DNA of 64,000 nt from Geomonas edaphica (GCF_004917075.1 NZ_SSYB01000003.1:62001-126000), one strand, 5' to 3'; counted from the stretch's first letter, positions 7,970 through 16,588 are shown. Notes: generated by a model not told the origin, from the letters alone. Made by a program: numbers and translations.

Positions 7970-9304
7970 TTAGTGAGCCGCGGCCTCGGACTGCGGGAGC
8001 GGCTTGGACTGCTCGCCCTTGTGCTTCTTCGCGTGCCCCTTCTTCTTGTGCGCGCCGTGCAGATCCATGTTCGGCAGGACCGGGAACAGGGCGACGAACA
8101 CCTTGTAGCCGAGGATCTCCAGGGCGACGATGCCGACCGTTATCATGATCTCGGCGAAGGAGGGGAAGTACTTCCAGCCCTGGCCCGGGTTGAAGCCGAT
8201 GAGATAAACGTTGAAGCGGTAGAGGGCACCCCCGAGGACGATCATGGAAGCGGAGATGAAGAGCCAGCGTGCCGACCTTCTGCATTTTTTCACGAAGAGG
8301 ATAAGCGAACCGCCGGCGACCAGCACGAACTCGGTCATGAACCAGCCGGAGTAGAAGTCCCCCTTCAGCGCCGCGGCGATCTGGTTTCTGTGTGCGAGGT
8401 CGCCGATCACGACGCTCAGCCAGATCACAGTCACGAACGGGATCAGGCTGGCGAGGCCCGAGAGCTCCTCGATCTCGAAGGGACGCTTGAAGGAGTAGCT
8501 CGAGATGATCGACTCGAGGATGGCGATGGAGTAGCCGATGAAGATGCAGTTCAAGAGGAACAGAAGCGGCAAAAAGCCCGTGTGCCAGAGCGGATGCAGC
8601 TTGGTCGAGGCGATGAGGAGGAGGCTCCCCAGCGAGGACTGGTGCATGGTCGGCAGTGTGATCCCCAGGACGATGAAGAAGATGAGGACCTTGTTCAGGC
8701 GCGGCTTGAGCCAGAGCGCGCCGAGGCGCACCATCTCGAGCTTGTCCTCCATGGTCTTCTTGTCCGGCGCGAAACGCGGGTGGAGCCAGTTGCGGATCGC
8801 GTTCATACGGTCCCACTTGCTCTGCTCGATCGAGGTGAGGATCGCCGGGAGGAACTCGAGGATGAGCACCGTCGAGTAGGCCATGACGCAGAGGGCGACC
8901 TCGAACATGGCGGAGTTCGCCTGCCACTTGCTCGGGATGAAGAAGTTGTACGCGTTCCAGGGGCGGCCGAGGTCAACCATGACCGAGAAGCCGGCCAGGC
9001 CGTAGCCGAACATGGAGGTGAGGATCGCGGAGCGGATCATCGGGTGGTACTGCATCCTGTTACGGATGTAGACGAGGATCGCGACCGCGTAGCCGCCACA
9101 GGCGATTGCGGTGCCGGTGGCTACGTCGTAGGTGATCCAGATGCCCCAAGGGTAGCCGTCGCTCATGTTGGAGACGGCGCCGATCCCTTTTACGTAGCGC
9201 ACGCCGACGAAGTAGAAGCCTAAGAGCACCACGGAAAGGAGGATGAAGAAGGATTTGGTAAAGATCTTACCTTCCAGCTTTTGATATTCTTCGCTGTGAC
9301 CCAT
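7970..9304 (-). CDS. hybB: HybB, NrfD/PsrC-family membrane subunit
   Basis: A 444-residue polytopic protein with about ten membrane segments (for example FFILLSVVLLGFYFVGV, SVVIGDLA flanks). It belongs to the NrfD/HybB family that passes electrons from the periplasmic ferredoxin HybA to menaquinone. The C-terminus is a His/Lys-rich cytoplasmic tail. The start codon overlaps the hybA stop by one base (TAATG), implying coupled translation. Confidence 0.95.
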   Translation of the reverse strand: MGHSEEYQKLEGKIFTKSFFILLSVVLLGFYFVGVRYVKGIGAVSNMSDGYPWGIWITYDVATGTAIACGGYAVAILVYIRNRMQYHPMIRSAILTSMFGYGLAGFSVMVDLGRPWNAYNFFIPSKWQANSAMFEVALCVMAYSTVLILEFLPAILTSIEQSKWDRMNAIRNWLHPRFAPDKKTMEDKLEMVRLGALWLKPRLNKVLIFFIVLGITLPTMHQSSLGSLLLIASTKLHPLWHTGFLPLLFLLNCIFIGYSIAILESIISSYSFKRPFEIEELSGLASLIPFVTVIWLSVVIGDLAHRNQIAAALKGDFYSGWFMTEFVLVAGGSLILFVKKCRRSARWLFISASMIVLGGALYRFNVYLIGFNPGQGWKYFPSFAEIMITVGIVALEILGYKVFVALFPVLPNMDLHGAHKKKGHAKKHKGEQSKPLPQSEAAAH

Positions 9305-10230
9305 TACTTGTCCCCCTTCTTGTGATCGTCGTCGTGGCTTTCGTGCTTCTTCATGTTCTTAACCGCGATGAAGCAAAGGGTGCTGTAAAGCGCCACCGGG
9401 GCGATGAACCCCTTGTAGATGGTGTGCTGGATCTTCTCGGAGAACTCGGCCGGTGCCTCCGGCTTGATCTCGGGGAGACCTAGCTTGTTGAACGGCATGG
9501 ACGCGAGGTAGAGGTGGTTGGTCCCCCCCCCCTCGTGCTCGCCGTAGACGTGCTGCACGTACTTGTCCGGCGCGTCCTTCAGGCGCTGATGCGCCTCGTC
9601 GAGGAGATCCTTTCTCTTGCCGAACTTGATGGCGCCAGCCGGGCAGACCTCGGCGCAGGCGGAGATCCCCTTCTCGCGCAGGTTGGTCGACTTGCAAAGG
9701 TCGCACTTGACGATCTGCGGCACCGCCTTTTCCCACTGGAACTTCGGGATGTTGTACGGGCAGGCGATCTGGCAGTAGCGGCAGCCGATGCAGGTGTTCT
9801 TGTTGTAGTCGACGATGCCGGAGACCTTCTCCTTGGTCATGGCCGAAACCGGGCAGACCGAAACGCAGGAAGGCTTCTGGCAGTGCATGCAGGAGTACTT
9901 CACGTAGCTCCAGCGCTGCTCGCTCTCCTTGAAGAGCTTGATGAGGGTACGGGTGGAGCCGGAGAGGTCGCTCGGCGCATCCCACAGGCCGTCCTCGTCG
10001 AACTTCGCCTTCTCGTAGGAGAGTGAGCCGTAGTCGTGGTTCACCCTCTTGCAGGCGGACATGCACGCCTTGCAGCCGACGCACTTGGTGGCGTCGTAGA
10101 GCATGCCGAGCTCCTCGTTGTTCACCTGGAGCCCCTCGTTGGCAAGTGCGTTACCCGCGCCGCAGGCCAGAAGACCCGCGCCGGTGGCACCGGCCAACTT
10201 GAGGAAATCGCGTCTACTCGTCTTTTTCAT
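9304..10230 (-). CDS. hybA: HybA, periplasmic 16Fe ferredoxin subunit
   Basis: The start is taken at MKKTSRRDFLK (10230) because it gives a Tat signal and has GGAGGG just upstream; a longer frame has no ribosome site. The 308-residue protein holds four Fe-S motifs: CVGCKACMSAC, CMHCQKPSCVSVCP, CIGCRYCQIACP and CDLC...CAEVCP. A C-terminal membrane anchor (FIAPVALYSTLCFIAV) precedes a charged tail. It links HybS to HybB. The start lies 17 bases inside the end of hybS. Confidence 0.95.
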   Translation of the reverse strand: MKKTSRRDFLKLAGATGAGLLACGAGNALANEGLQVNNEELGMLYDATKCVGCKACMSACKRVNHDYGSLSYEKAKFDEDGLWDAPSDLSGSTRTLIKLFKESEQRWSYVKYSCMHCQKPSCVSVCPVSAMTKEKVSGIVDYNKNTCIGCRYCQIACPYNIPKFQWEKAVPQIVKCDLCKSTNLREKGISACAEVCPAGAIKFGKRKDLLDEAHQRLKDAPDKYVQHVYGEHEGGGTNHLYLASMPFNKLGLPEIKPEAPAEFSEKIQHTIYKGFIAPVALYSTLCFIAVKNMKKHESHDDDHKKGDK

Positions 10231-11320
10231 GGCCACCCTCCTGCGCATCCCCCGGAAGCTTCTTGGCGAGCATCGCGCCGGCGCCAAGAGCCGCACCGGC
10301 GGCAAGGCCGACGAAGCCGGTGGTCAGCGGATCCGGCCCTTTGCCTTTCTCTTTCAGATCAACCGGAGCGTAGCTGTCGAACGGGGTCGGCTCGTGGATC
10401 TGAACCTTCTCGGCGATCGCCGTCTTGAAGAGAAGATCCGGCTCGGTGCAGCCGATGCAGGGGTGACCGATGGATACCGGCCAGACGCCGACGTCGTTGA
10501 AGCGCTGGACAGAGCAGTTGGCGTAGGTCGCCGGCCCCTTGCAGCCGAGTTTGTAGAGGCAGTACCCCTGGGCGTGGGTCGGGTCGCCGTAGGCCTTCGC
10601 GAAGCGGCCGGCGTCGAAGTGCGGACGCCTCTCGCAGTGCTCGTGGATCCTCCTGCCGTAGGCGAACTTCGGACGCCCCAGGGCGTCGAGCTCGGGGAGC
10701 TTCTTGAAGGTGAGGTAGTAAAGGACGGTGGAAAGGAAGTTGTACGGGCTCGGCGGGCAGCCGGGGATGTTGATGATCGGCTTGTCCTTGATGATGTCCC
10801 TAACGCCGACCGCACCGGTCGGGTTCGGGGAGGCAGCCTGGATGCCGCCGTAGGAGGCACAGGTACCGATGGAGATGATCGCGGCGGCGCCTTCGGCCGC
10901 GTGCTGCAGCGACTCTAGTGCTGTCTTGCCGGAGACCTTGCAGAAAATGCCGTTCTGCTTGGTCGGGATGGCCCCCTCGACGACGAGGATGTACTTGCCG
11001 TGGTTGGCCTTCATGGAGTCATGCAGGGCCTGCTCGGCCTGGTGACCGGCGCCGACCATGAGCGTCTCGTGGTAGTCCAGCGAGATCATGTCCAGAATCA
11101 GCGACGCGATGGTCGGGTGGGAGGAGCGCAAAAGCGACTCCGAGCAGCCGGTGCACTCCTGGAAGTGCAGCCAGATCACCGCAGGGTTGCCGTTTTTCTC
11201 AACGGCCTCGGCCACCTGCGTATGCATGGCGAAGGGGAGCCCCATCATCGCCGTTGCGGTGACACAGGCCTTCATGAAGTCCCTGCGGGTTACCCCATCG
11301 CAAAACATCTCTTCTTTCAT
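10214..11320 (-). CDS. hybS: [NiFe] uptake hydrogenase small subunit, Tat-exported
   Basis: The electron-transfer subunit, with a twin-arginine signal (VTRRDFMK near residues 9-16). Cluster motifs are CTGCSESLLRSSHPT, IGTCASYGG and NIPGCPP for the proximal cluster, then a His/Cys group and CIGC for the distal and medial clusters. A C-terminal hydrophobic helix (GFVGLAAGAALGAGAMLA) anchors it in the membrane. The start at 11320 (MKEEMF) has the ribosome site GAGGG; an upstream in-frame Met lacks one and would fall in the leader. It is the first gene of the operon, 29 bases after the predicted sigma-54 start site. E. coli name hybO. Confidence 0.96.
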   Translation of the reverse strand: MKEEMFCDGVTRRDFMKACVTATAMMGLPFAMHTQVAEAVEKNGNPAVIWLHFQECTGCSESLLRSSHPTIASLILDMISLDYHETLMVGAGHQAEQALHDSMKANHGKYILVVEGAIPTKQNGIFCKVSGKTALESLQHAAEGAAAIISIGTCASYGGIQAASPNPTGAVGVRDIIKDKPIINIPGCPPSPYNFLSTVLYYLTFKKLPELDALGRPKFAYGRRIHEHCERRPHFDAGRFAKAYGDPTHAQGYCLYKLGCKGPATYANCSVQRFNDVGVWPVSIGHPCIGCTEPDLLFKTAIAEKVQIHEPTPFDSYAPVDLKEKGKGPDPLTTGFVGLAAGAALGAGAMLAKKLPGDAQEGGHEKDE

Positions 11321-11360
11321 AACAACCCTCCTCGAGATAAATCGAACCGGCACGTATACG

Positions 11361-11375
11361 GCAACACCCGTGCCA
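11361..11375 (-). promoter_or_regulatory. Sigma-54 promoter of the hyb-hyp operon
   Basis: On the minus strand the sequence reads TGGCACGGGTGTTGC, matching all 11 defined positions of the consensus (TGGCACG, four bases, TTGC). The predicted transcription start is near 11349, about 29 bases before the hybS ATG. It needs an activator ATPase, and one of the NtrC type is encoded at 13214-14587. Confidence 0.88.
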
Positions 11376-11422
11376 ATCCGGTAAACATTTTTCGCGAGGA
11401 GAAGCTTCCGAAATCATTGAAC

Positions 11423-11462
11423 AAAAAAAAGGGCGCCCGCGATACCCTCTCGCGCGGCGCCT
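11423..11462 (-). terminator. Rho-independent terminator after hypA
   Basis: On the minus strand a GC-rich stem (GGCGCCGCGCG... pairing with ...CGCGGGCGCC, one mismatch) is followed by eight T residues. It lies 74 bases beyond the hypA stop and upstream of the hyb sigma-54 promoter, so it insulates the operon from hypA. Confidence 0.85.
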
Positions 11463-11508
11463 CCTTTTGCTTCATTTTGTTGCGTACTTCTGTCCCGACT
11501 TTGTATCA

Positions 11509-11521
11509 TTTTGACCCAAAA
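11509..11521. promoter_or_regulatory. Candidate activator-binding dyad upstream of hyb
   Basis: TTTTG and CAAAA flank three bases, a perfect dyad centred about 146 bases upstream of the sigma-54 element. That is the usual enhancer distance. The site is proposed from position only. Confidence 0.3.
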
Positions 11522-11535
11522 CCAGTCAGAATGGA

Positions 11536-11868
11536 TCACTCCAGCTCGAGCTCCTTCACCCTCAACTCCTCGCCGGAAACGACGGTGAGACCGAAGGCGC
11601 CGCAGTCCGGGCACGGGGCGAAAAGGCTTAGCATGGGGAACTCGCCGTGGCAGTCCGGACAGCTCCCGCGACCGGAAACCCTCTCTATGCTGAGCTTCGC
11701 CCCTTCAAGGAGCGTACCCTTCGTGCACGCCTCGAAGCAGAATTCGACGCTCTCCGGCACCACCCCCGAGAGTTCTCCGATCTCCAGGACCACCTCGACC
11801 ACCTTGCGCCCGGTCGCGTGAACCTCGCATATTTCTACCATGCTCTGGGTTATGCTCATCTCGTGCAT
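11536..11868 (-). CDS. hypA: HypA, nickel metallochaperone
   Basis: HypA passes nickel to the hydrogenase large subunit with HypB. It has 110 residues, the standard length. The N-terminal MHEMSI supplies the nickel-binding His2-Glu3, and two CPDC pairs (CPDCHGE and CPDCGAF, about residues 74-91) form the structural zinc site. A strong ribosome site (GGGAGG) lies before the ATG. It is 66 bases behind a kinase gene and may be cotranscribed with it. A terminator follows, so its expression is separate from that of the hyb operon. Confidence 0.95.
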   Translation of the reverse strand: MHEMSITQSMVEICEVHATGRKVVEVVLEIGELSGVVPESVEFCFEACTKGTLLEGAKLSIERVSGRGSCPDCHGEFPMLSLFAPCPDCGAFGLTVVSGEELRVKELELE

Positions 11869-11934
11869 CGCCCGCCTCCCGTTTAAAAGTGCAAGGACTA
11901 TAGCAGATCGCGCCGGCGCGCAAAAGGGGTCTTT

Positions 11935-12855
11935 TCAGGTGGTGCGGGCCTGCAGGGTGAAGTAGAAGACGGCCCCCTTGTCCACCTCTCCTTCGGCCCA
12001 GATCTTGCCGCCGTGGCGGTTTATGATGCGCTGCACCGTGGTGAGGCCGATGCCGTTGCCCGGGAACTCGCTCGAGCTGTGCAGCCGCTGGAAGGCGTGG
12101 AACATCCGCTCCGCATTGGCCATATCGAAGCCGATGCCGTTGTCCTTGAGGAAACAGGTGCCGTCCTCGCCCCCCTCCCACGCGCCGAACTCGATGCGGG
12201 CGACCTCCCGCATCTGGGTGAACTTCCACGCGTTTCTTAAAAGGTTTTTCATGGCGATCTCGAGGAGGTTGTGGTCGCCGAAGGTGCAGATCATCGGCTG
12301 GATCACGAACTCGACACGGCGCTCGGGATTGCCAAGCTGCAGGTCGGTGGCGGTCTCTCTCATGATCTCGGAGAGGTCCACCACCTCCTGTTTCAGGTTC
12401 TGGTAGGAGAGCTGGGAGAGCTGCAAAAGCGCCTCGATCAGTTCGTTCATGTGCTGCGACGACTTGAAGATCCTCTCGAGGTAATCCATGCCGTCGAGAT
12501 CGAGCCTCCCGGCATACTGTTCCTGCAGGGCGCGGGTGAAGCCGCAGATCCTCCTTAAGGGGGCGCACAGGTCGTGGGCCACCGAGTAGTTGAACGCCTC
12601 CAGATCGCGGTTGATCGACTCGAGCCTCTCGGTCTGCTCGGTCAAAAGACGCTCCACCTGCTGGGTCAGGAGGCTGATCTCCTCGTTGTTCGGACGGTCG
12701 AGGAGCATGTTACGGATCGTTTCCAGCGAGGTGTGCACCGCGGACTTCAAGTCGACGGCGTACGACGCGTTCAGCATGCTCGATGCTATTTCCTTGTCTA
12801 TGGTCAAAAACCGTCCCTCCCCGTTATGCCTTTTATCCTTGAACATGTCGGTCAT
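11935..12855 (-). CDS. Soluble sensor histidine kinase without a recognisable sensor domain
   Basis: 306 residues. An N-terminal helical region (1-85, with a coiled-coil-like stretch at about 60-88) leads into a HisKA domain with the phospho-accepting His94 in YSVAHDLCAPL. The HATPase domain has the N box MKNLLRNAWKF and G boxes DNGIGFD and GNGIGL. No membrane segment, PAS or GAF is visible, so the signal must be cytoplasmic or brought by a partner. It has no adjacent receiver partner except the NtrC-type regulator upstream. Its catalytic end closely resembles that of the kinase at 37544-39625 (FQRLH, EFPG, TVQRIINRHGG), so the two are paralogues. Confidence 0.9.
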   Translation of the reverse strand: MTDMFKDKRHNGEGRFLTIDKEIASSMLNASYAVDLKSAVHTSLETIRNMLLDRPNNEEISLLTQQVERLLTEQTERLESINRDLEAFNYSVAHDLCAPLRRICGFTRALQEQYAGRLDLDGMDYLERIFKSSQHMNELIEALLQLSQLSYQNLKQEVVDLSEIMRETATDLQLGNPERRVEFVIQPMICTFGDHNLLEIAMKNLLRNAWKFTQMREVARIEFGAWEGGEDGTCFLKDNGIGFDMANAERMFHAFQRLHSSSEFPGNGIGLTTVQRIINRHGGKIWAEGEVDKGAVFYFTLQARTT

Positions 12856-13213
12856 GGGGCACCCCCTTTATGACCTGGACCCGGGCGGCTACCAGGCCCC
12901 CAAGCCCCTAAGCTTACCCGACCGGTTGCACCGAAGCGTCCGCTTCCCCCGTCGGATGTTTCCCGTTTCCCAAGCGGTTCCCGCCGCAGCGCGAGCGGTC
13001 CGCTTCTTACATACAGCAGCAACCGTGCCGAACCTCTCCGCGTGCGGATTTACCTGTAATTCCGATGCGATGCGGAGGGGCGGACCAAAGGAGATGTGGT
13101 TGGCCCCCGCAACAAAGGTTTACATCATCAGTGCCGGTGCCCCGGAGCCTTTGCCGGAAGCGGTTTGCGGAGGGACAACTTTCGTGGCAGGTGCAACGTC
13201 CGTTGCAGGCGAA
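12856..13213. other. 358-base non-coding leader between the NtrC gene and the kinase gene
   Basis: No gene is seen on either strand; a long plus-strand open frame here is the antisense shadow of flanking genes. The stretch holds a candidate sigma-54 promoter (13016-13030), an inverted repeat TGCAAC-4-GTTGCA at 13192-13207 just after the regulator stop codon, and a CCTCTCCGC/GCGGAGGGG stem around 13033-13083. Confidence 0.5.
13016..13030 (-). promoter_or_regulatory. Candidate second sigma-54 promoter, for kinase and hypA
   Basis: Minus strand CGGCACGGTTGCTGC keeps the invariant GG and GC with the correct 10-base spacing and matches 9 of 11 consensus positions. The predicted start is about 150 bases upstream of the kinase ATG at 12855. 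Confidence 0.4.
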
Positions 13214-14587
13214 TCACGCGGAGGTCGGTTTTCTTCTCAGCCGATTGTTCAGGGCCTGCCTGGAGATGCCGAGCAGGGTGGCAGCCTCACCCTGGTTGCC
13301 GTTGGACATGCGCAGCGCCTCGCTTATCAGCTGGCTCTGCGCCTGCTTGATGCTGGGGAAACCGTTGAAGGTCACCGTCACGACCTCCTGCTCCTCATCC
13401 GTGCGCAGTTCCGCCGGCGGGAGGTCGATCCTGGAGCGAAACCCGTTGAGGGAGAGGGCTCCCTTCTCGTGGAGCGCCACCGCGTCGTAGACCATGGCCT
13501 GCAGCTCCCGCACGTTCCCGGGGAAATGGTACTGCTGCAAAAGGCGCGACAGCTCCACCGGGTACCAGGGCTTCGCCTTCCCCATGTCCCGTGCTGCGAG
13601 GGTGACGAAATGCTCCAGCAGCATAGAGATATCCCCTTTCCGCTCCCGCAGGGGAGGGATGTGGATCCGGTGGCAGCTAAGCCGGTAGAAAAGGTCCTCG
13701 CGCAGCCGCCCCTGCTCGAGAAGGAGCTTCGGTTCGCGGTTCGTGGCGACTACGATGCCTGCGTCGGACTTGGCAACGGTGTCGCTTCCCAGCGGAAGGT
13801 ACTCGTGTTCCTGGATGAGCCTCAAAAGCTTCACCTGCGAGCTCTCGCTCAGATCACCGATCTCGTCCAGAAAGAGGGTTCCCCCCGAGGCCCTGCGGAT
13901 GAGCCCTTCGCGGTGCTCCTGCGCGCCGGAGAAGGCCCCCTTGCGGTGCCCGAACAGCGTGTCGGAAAAGACGGCGTCGTCCACCCCGGCCACGTTGACG
14001 GTGACCATGGGCCCCTTCTTCCCGGAGCAGCGGTGCACCGCCTCCGCGAAGAGCTCCTTCCCCACCCCAGTCTCGCCGGTGATCAGAACCGGCTGACCGC
14101 TGTGCGAGATGGCCTGAACCCGCTTCAGGAGCTTCAGCATCTGGCGGTCCTCGGTGACGATGTCCGGGAAAGGCATGCGCCGGTTGCGCAGCCGCGTCTC
14201 GTCCGCAGTGATGCCGAGGGCGCGGTCGATGGCGCAGAGAAAGGTCGCGTTGTCGAGCGGCTTCAACAGGTAGTCGCAGGCGCCCGCCCGCATGCAGGCA
14301 ACGGCCTGACCGATCTCGGCCACTCCGGTGATGATCAGCACGGGGAGGTGCGGAAACTCCTCGACGAGATTTCGCAGAAGCTCGGCGCCGTTCACCGTGG
14401 GAAGGGCCAAGTCCAGCACCACCGCGGTCGCATCCTCGCGCCGCAGGAAGGGGACCAGCGCATTTCCGTCCTCGAAGACGACCACAGGCCCCACACCGTG
14501 CCCCTTGAGCAGCGTGCGGTAGACCTGCAGCATCTCCCGGTCGTCATCCACCACCACTACCGGTAGCGTTGCGTCGTTGCTTTTCAT
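13214..14587 (-). CDS. NtrC-family sigma-54 response regulator
   Basis: 457 residues. The receiver domain has the phospho-acceptor Asp59 (VVLDLALPTVNG) and K108-type lysine in YLLKPL. An AAA+ domain follows with Walker A GETGVGKE near 169-176, the sigma-54 contact loop as GAFSGA (Ser replaces the usual Thr of GAFTGA) near 217, and Walker B TLFLDEIGD. A Fis-type helix-turn-helix ends the protein (GEAATLLGISRQALNNRL). It sits 22 bases after the MEDS kinase, its likely partner. It is the nearest activator to the hyb sigma-54 promoter, 1.9 kb away. Confidence 0.93.
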   Translation of the reverse strand: MKSNDATLPVVVVDDDREMLQVYRTLLKGHGVGPVVVFEDGNALVPFLRREDATAVVLDLALPTVNGAELLRNLVEEFPHLPVLIITGVAEIGQAVACMRAGACDYLLKPLDNATFLCAIDRALGITADETRLRNRRMPFPDIVTEDRQMLKLLKRVQAISHSGQPVLITGETGVGKELFAEAVHRCSGKKGPMVTVNVAGVDDAVFSDTLFGHRKGAFSGAQEHREGLIRRASGGTLFLDEIGDLSESSQVKLLRLIQEHEYLPLGSDTVAKSDAGIVVATNREPKLLLEQGRLREDLFYRLSCHRIHIPPLRERKGDISMLLEHFVTLAARDMGKAKPWYPVELSRLLQQYHFPGNVRELQAMVYDAVALHEKGALSLNGFRSRIDLPPAELRTDEEQEVVTVTFNGFPSIKQAQSQLISEALRMSNGNQGEAATLLGISRQALNNRLRRKPTSA

Positions 14588-14609
14588 GACGATCCTCTCG
14601 CGAGCGTCG

Positions 14610-16439
14610 CTAGACCTGAAAGTAGAGGGTGCCCCCCTTTCCGGCCTGCTCCGCGCTCCAGATCCTGCCCCGGTGGAGGTTTATGATGCGCTGTACCGTG
14701 GCGAGACCGATGCCGCAACAGATGCGCTCTCCCTGCCCTTTCCCGTCCGGCTCTCCCGGCGCCTCGGCGTCCCTTGGGCCGTTGTCGCTCACGTAAATGC
14801 TCCGCTCGCCGCGCACCTGCGCCGTGCCGAACCTGATCACCGGATGCTTGACCCCCATGGTCGAGTGCCAGGCGTTCTCGAGGAGCTGCTCCATGGCGAG
14901 GCGGAGCATCTCTTTGTCGCCGGTCACCGTCACCCCGTCCTCGATGCGGAAATCGACGGGGCGGCGGGCGGCACCCGAGAGCTGCGCCGCGATCTCGGCG
15001 GCCATAGCGCTCAGGTCGACCACGACGGGCCGGATACCGGTCGCGGTCAAGGCGGTCATGCGCTTAAGCGCCTCGATCGGGCCGGCAAGCTCGGCTGCGG
15101 CTTTCTCGATGTCCTGCAGGAGCTCCCGGCACCCCGGCGCCAGTTGGGGGGCGTGAAACTGCTTGAGACCGCTGCAGTCGCCGCTGATCCTCGCGAGCCT
15201 GCCGGCTAGATCATGGCTGATCGCCTGCCCGAAGGCTTCCAGCTCCGCGGTCCGCACTTCCAGCTCCTCTTTTGCGGTACGCAGGGCCGGCTCCGCCACC
15301 CTCGGCGTAACGTCGATGCCGAGGATCCAGTTGGCCCAGCCGTTCACCGGAACATAATGGGAGATGTTGGACCAGGAGACGAGTCGCAGCGAGCCGTCCT
15401 TGCAGCGCAGGCGCCACTCCCTCCCCCGGTAATCTCCCCCCTCGCGCGGGTGGTGGACGACGACCTCCTCACGCTGCTCGGCCTCGACGTGGAGCAGCTC
15501 AAGCATCGCCTTTCCCATCACCTCTTCGCCGCGAAACCCGGTGACCCGCTCGAACTCGTGGTTGCACGCGGCGAGCCGGTCGCCGCTGTCGAAGGCGAGC
15601 ATGATGGCCGGGAGATGCTGCAGGATGGTGTACTGGCGCCTGCGGTTGGCGAGGAGCGCCTCATCCTTCTCCTGCATCTCCTTCTCGGTCGCCCTCAGGG
15701 TGTCCTCCTCCTGCCAGTTTTCGTAAATCTTCTTGGCGAGGGCGGAGTAGGCCTGCTCCAGCTCGTTTTTCAGGCGCTCCCCGTCGTCGATGACCGCGGT
15801 CAACCGGTGCGAGGCGGCGAAAAAGGTGTCGAGCTCGCTCAGGACCGGCGCGCGCATCCCCACCGGAAGATGGAGCGGGTTTTCGCAGACCCTGCCGCTG
15901 CAGATGAGGGAGGGGTGTATCCGGGCCAAGTCGAGCAGCCTCTCGTCGCCGAAGCTCCTGCGGTCGTACAGGCAGAGCAGCGCGGTCTCGCTAGCCGCGG
16001 CGAAGGCGGTCAGGTTGCGCTCGAAGTGGTGCAGCATCTGCTGCGACTTGGTGTCCCTGAGCGCCCAGGACATGTCACATACGATGCGGGTTCCGCTGAA
16101 GCCGTCGGAGGCTGCGCCCGAGCAGATATCCCCCAGAAGTTCCATGATGCGGTCCTGCTTCAAGGCTCCACCACGGAGCCAGGTCTGCCTGAGCGGCAGC
16201 AGGATCAGGGCCCCGGAGTCTTCCTTGTTGCCATCCACCGCGTTTTGCAGTACCTCCTCGAGCCGCTTCTCGGCTGCGTGCAGGTAGACGCAGCGTTCAC
16301 CGAGCGACAACCCTCCCTGGATGAACGGGAGCACCGCGCCCAGCAGTTCCTCATCGTCGCGGTACATGAGACAGAGGTGGTCATGCACGTTGACGACGCC
16401 GATATCGGTGATTTCCACAGGGGATTTTTCTTCTTCCAT
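14610..16439 (-). CDS. MEDS-PAS sensor histidine kinase
   Basis: 609 residues from MEEEKSP, chosen because GAGGAG lies eight bases before this ATG. An N-terminal MEDS domain (about 15-200) is recognisable from HDHLCLMYRDDEE, GERCVYLH and CENPLHLP; MEDS domains were named from DcmR-type regulators of C1 metabolism. A helical linker and a PAS domain (about 280-400) follow, then a kinase core. The H box reads ISHDLAGRLARI and lacks the usual proline (HDLRAPL). The ATPase part is intact (LLENAW, GIGLATVQRIINLH). No membrane segment is seen. It is followed directly by the NtrC-type regulator. Confidence 0.88.
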   Translation of the reverse strand: MEEEKSPVEITDIGVVNVHDHLCLMYRDDEELLGAVLPFIQGGLSLGERCVYLHAAEKRLEEVLQNAVDGNKEDSGALILLPLRQTWLRGGALKQDRIMELLGDICSGAASDGFSGTRIVCDMSWALRDTKSQQMLHHFERNLTAFAAASETALLCLYDRRSFGDERLLDLARIHPSLICSGRVCENPLHLPVGMRAPVLSELDTFFAASHRLTAVIDDGERLKNELEQAYSALAKKIYENWQEEDTLRATEKEMQEKDEALLANRRRQYTILQHLPAIMLAFDSGDRLAACNHEFERVTGFRGEEVMGKAMLELLHVEAEQREEVVVHHPREGGDYRGREWRLRCKDGSLRLVSWSNISHYVPVNGWANWILGIDVTPRVAEPALRTAKEELEVRTAELEAFGQAISHDLAGRLARISGDCSGLKQFHAPQLAPGCRELLQDIEKAAAELAGPIEALKRMTALTATGIRPVVVDLSAMAAEIAAQLSGAARRPVDFRIEDGVTVTGDKEMLRLAMEQLLENAWHSTMGVKHPVIRFGTAQVRGERSIYVSDNGPRDAEAPGEPDGKGQGERICCGIGLATVQRIINLHRGRIWSAEQAGKGGTLYFQV

Positions 16440-16485
16440 CCCGGTCATCTCCTCGTGCGCGGCATACATTAAAAAACACCAACAC

Positions 16486-16513
16486 AATATACTGGAATCG
16501 TCCGGCATTGCAA
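16486..16513 (-). promoter_or_regulatory. Sigma-70-type promoter of the MEDS kinase operon
   Basis: Minus strand TTGCAA, 16 bases, TATATT, ending 47 bases before the chosen start codon of the MEDS kinase. Confidence 0.55.
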
Positions 16514-16574
16514 TAACGCAAGCGGCGTTTTTCGCACCGCCGGCGGGCGAAAGGCCTATGACAAGCGCGGTTTT

Positions 16575-16588
16575 TTGACCGAGATCAA
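16575..16588 (+). promoter_or_regulatory. FNR/CRP-like operator
   Basis: TTGACCGAGATCAA fits the FNR-type dyad TTGAC/T-4-ATCAA and lies 67 bases upstream of the start codon of the small zinc-ribbon gene. It is in the intergenic space between that gene and the divergent MEDS kinase, so it could act on either. Confidence 0.5.

Noticed and set aside
6120-7973. A 617-codon plus-strand open frame
   Set aside because: It is antisense to the hydrogenase large subunit, which has complete family motifs.
12590-14566. A 658-codon open frame on the plus strand
   Set aside because: It lies opposite the NtrC-type regulator and part of the kinase, has no domain character and follows the third-position GC of the real genes; an antisense shadow.
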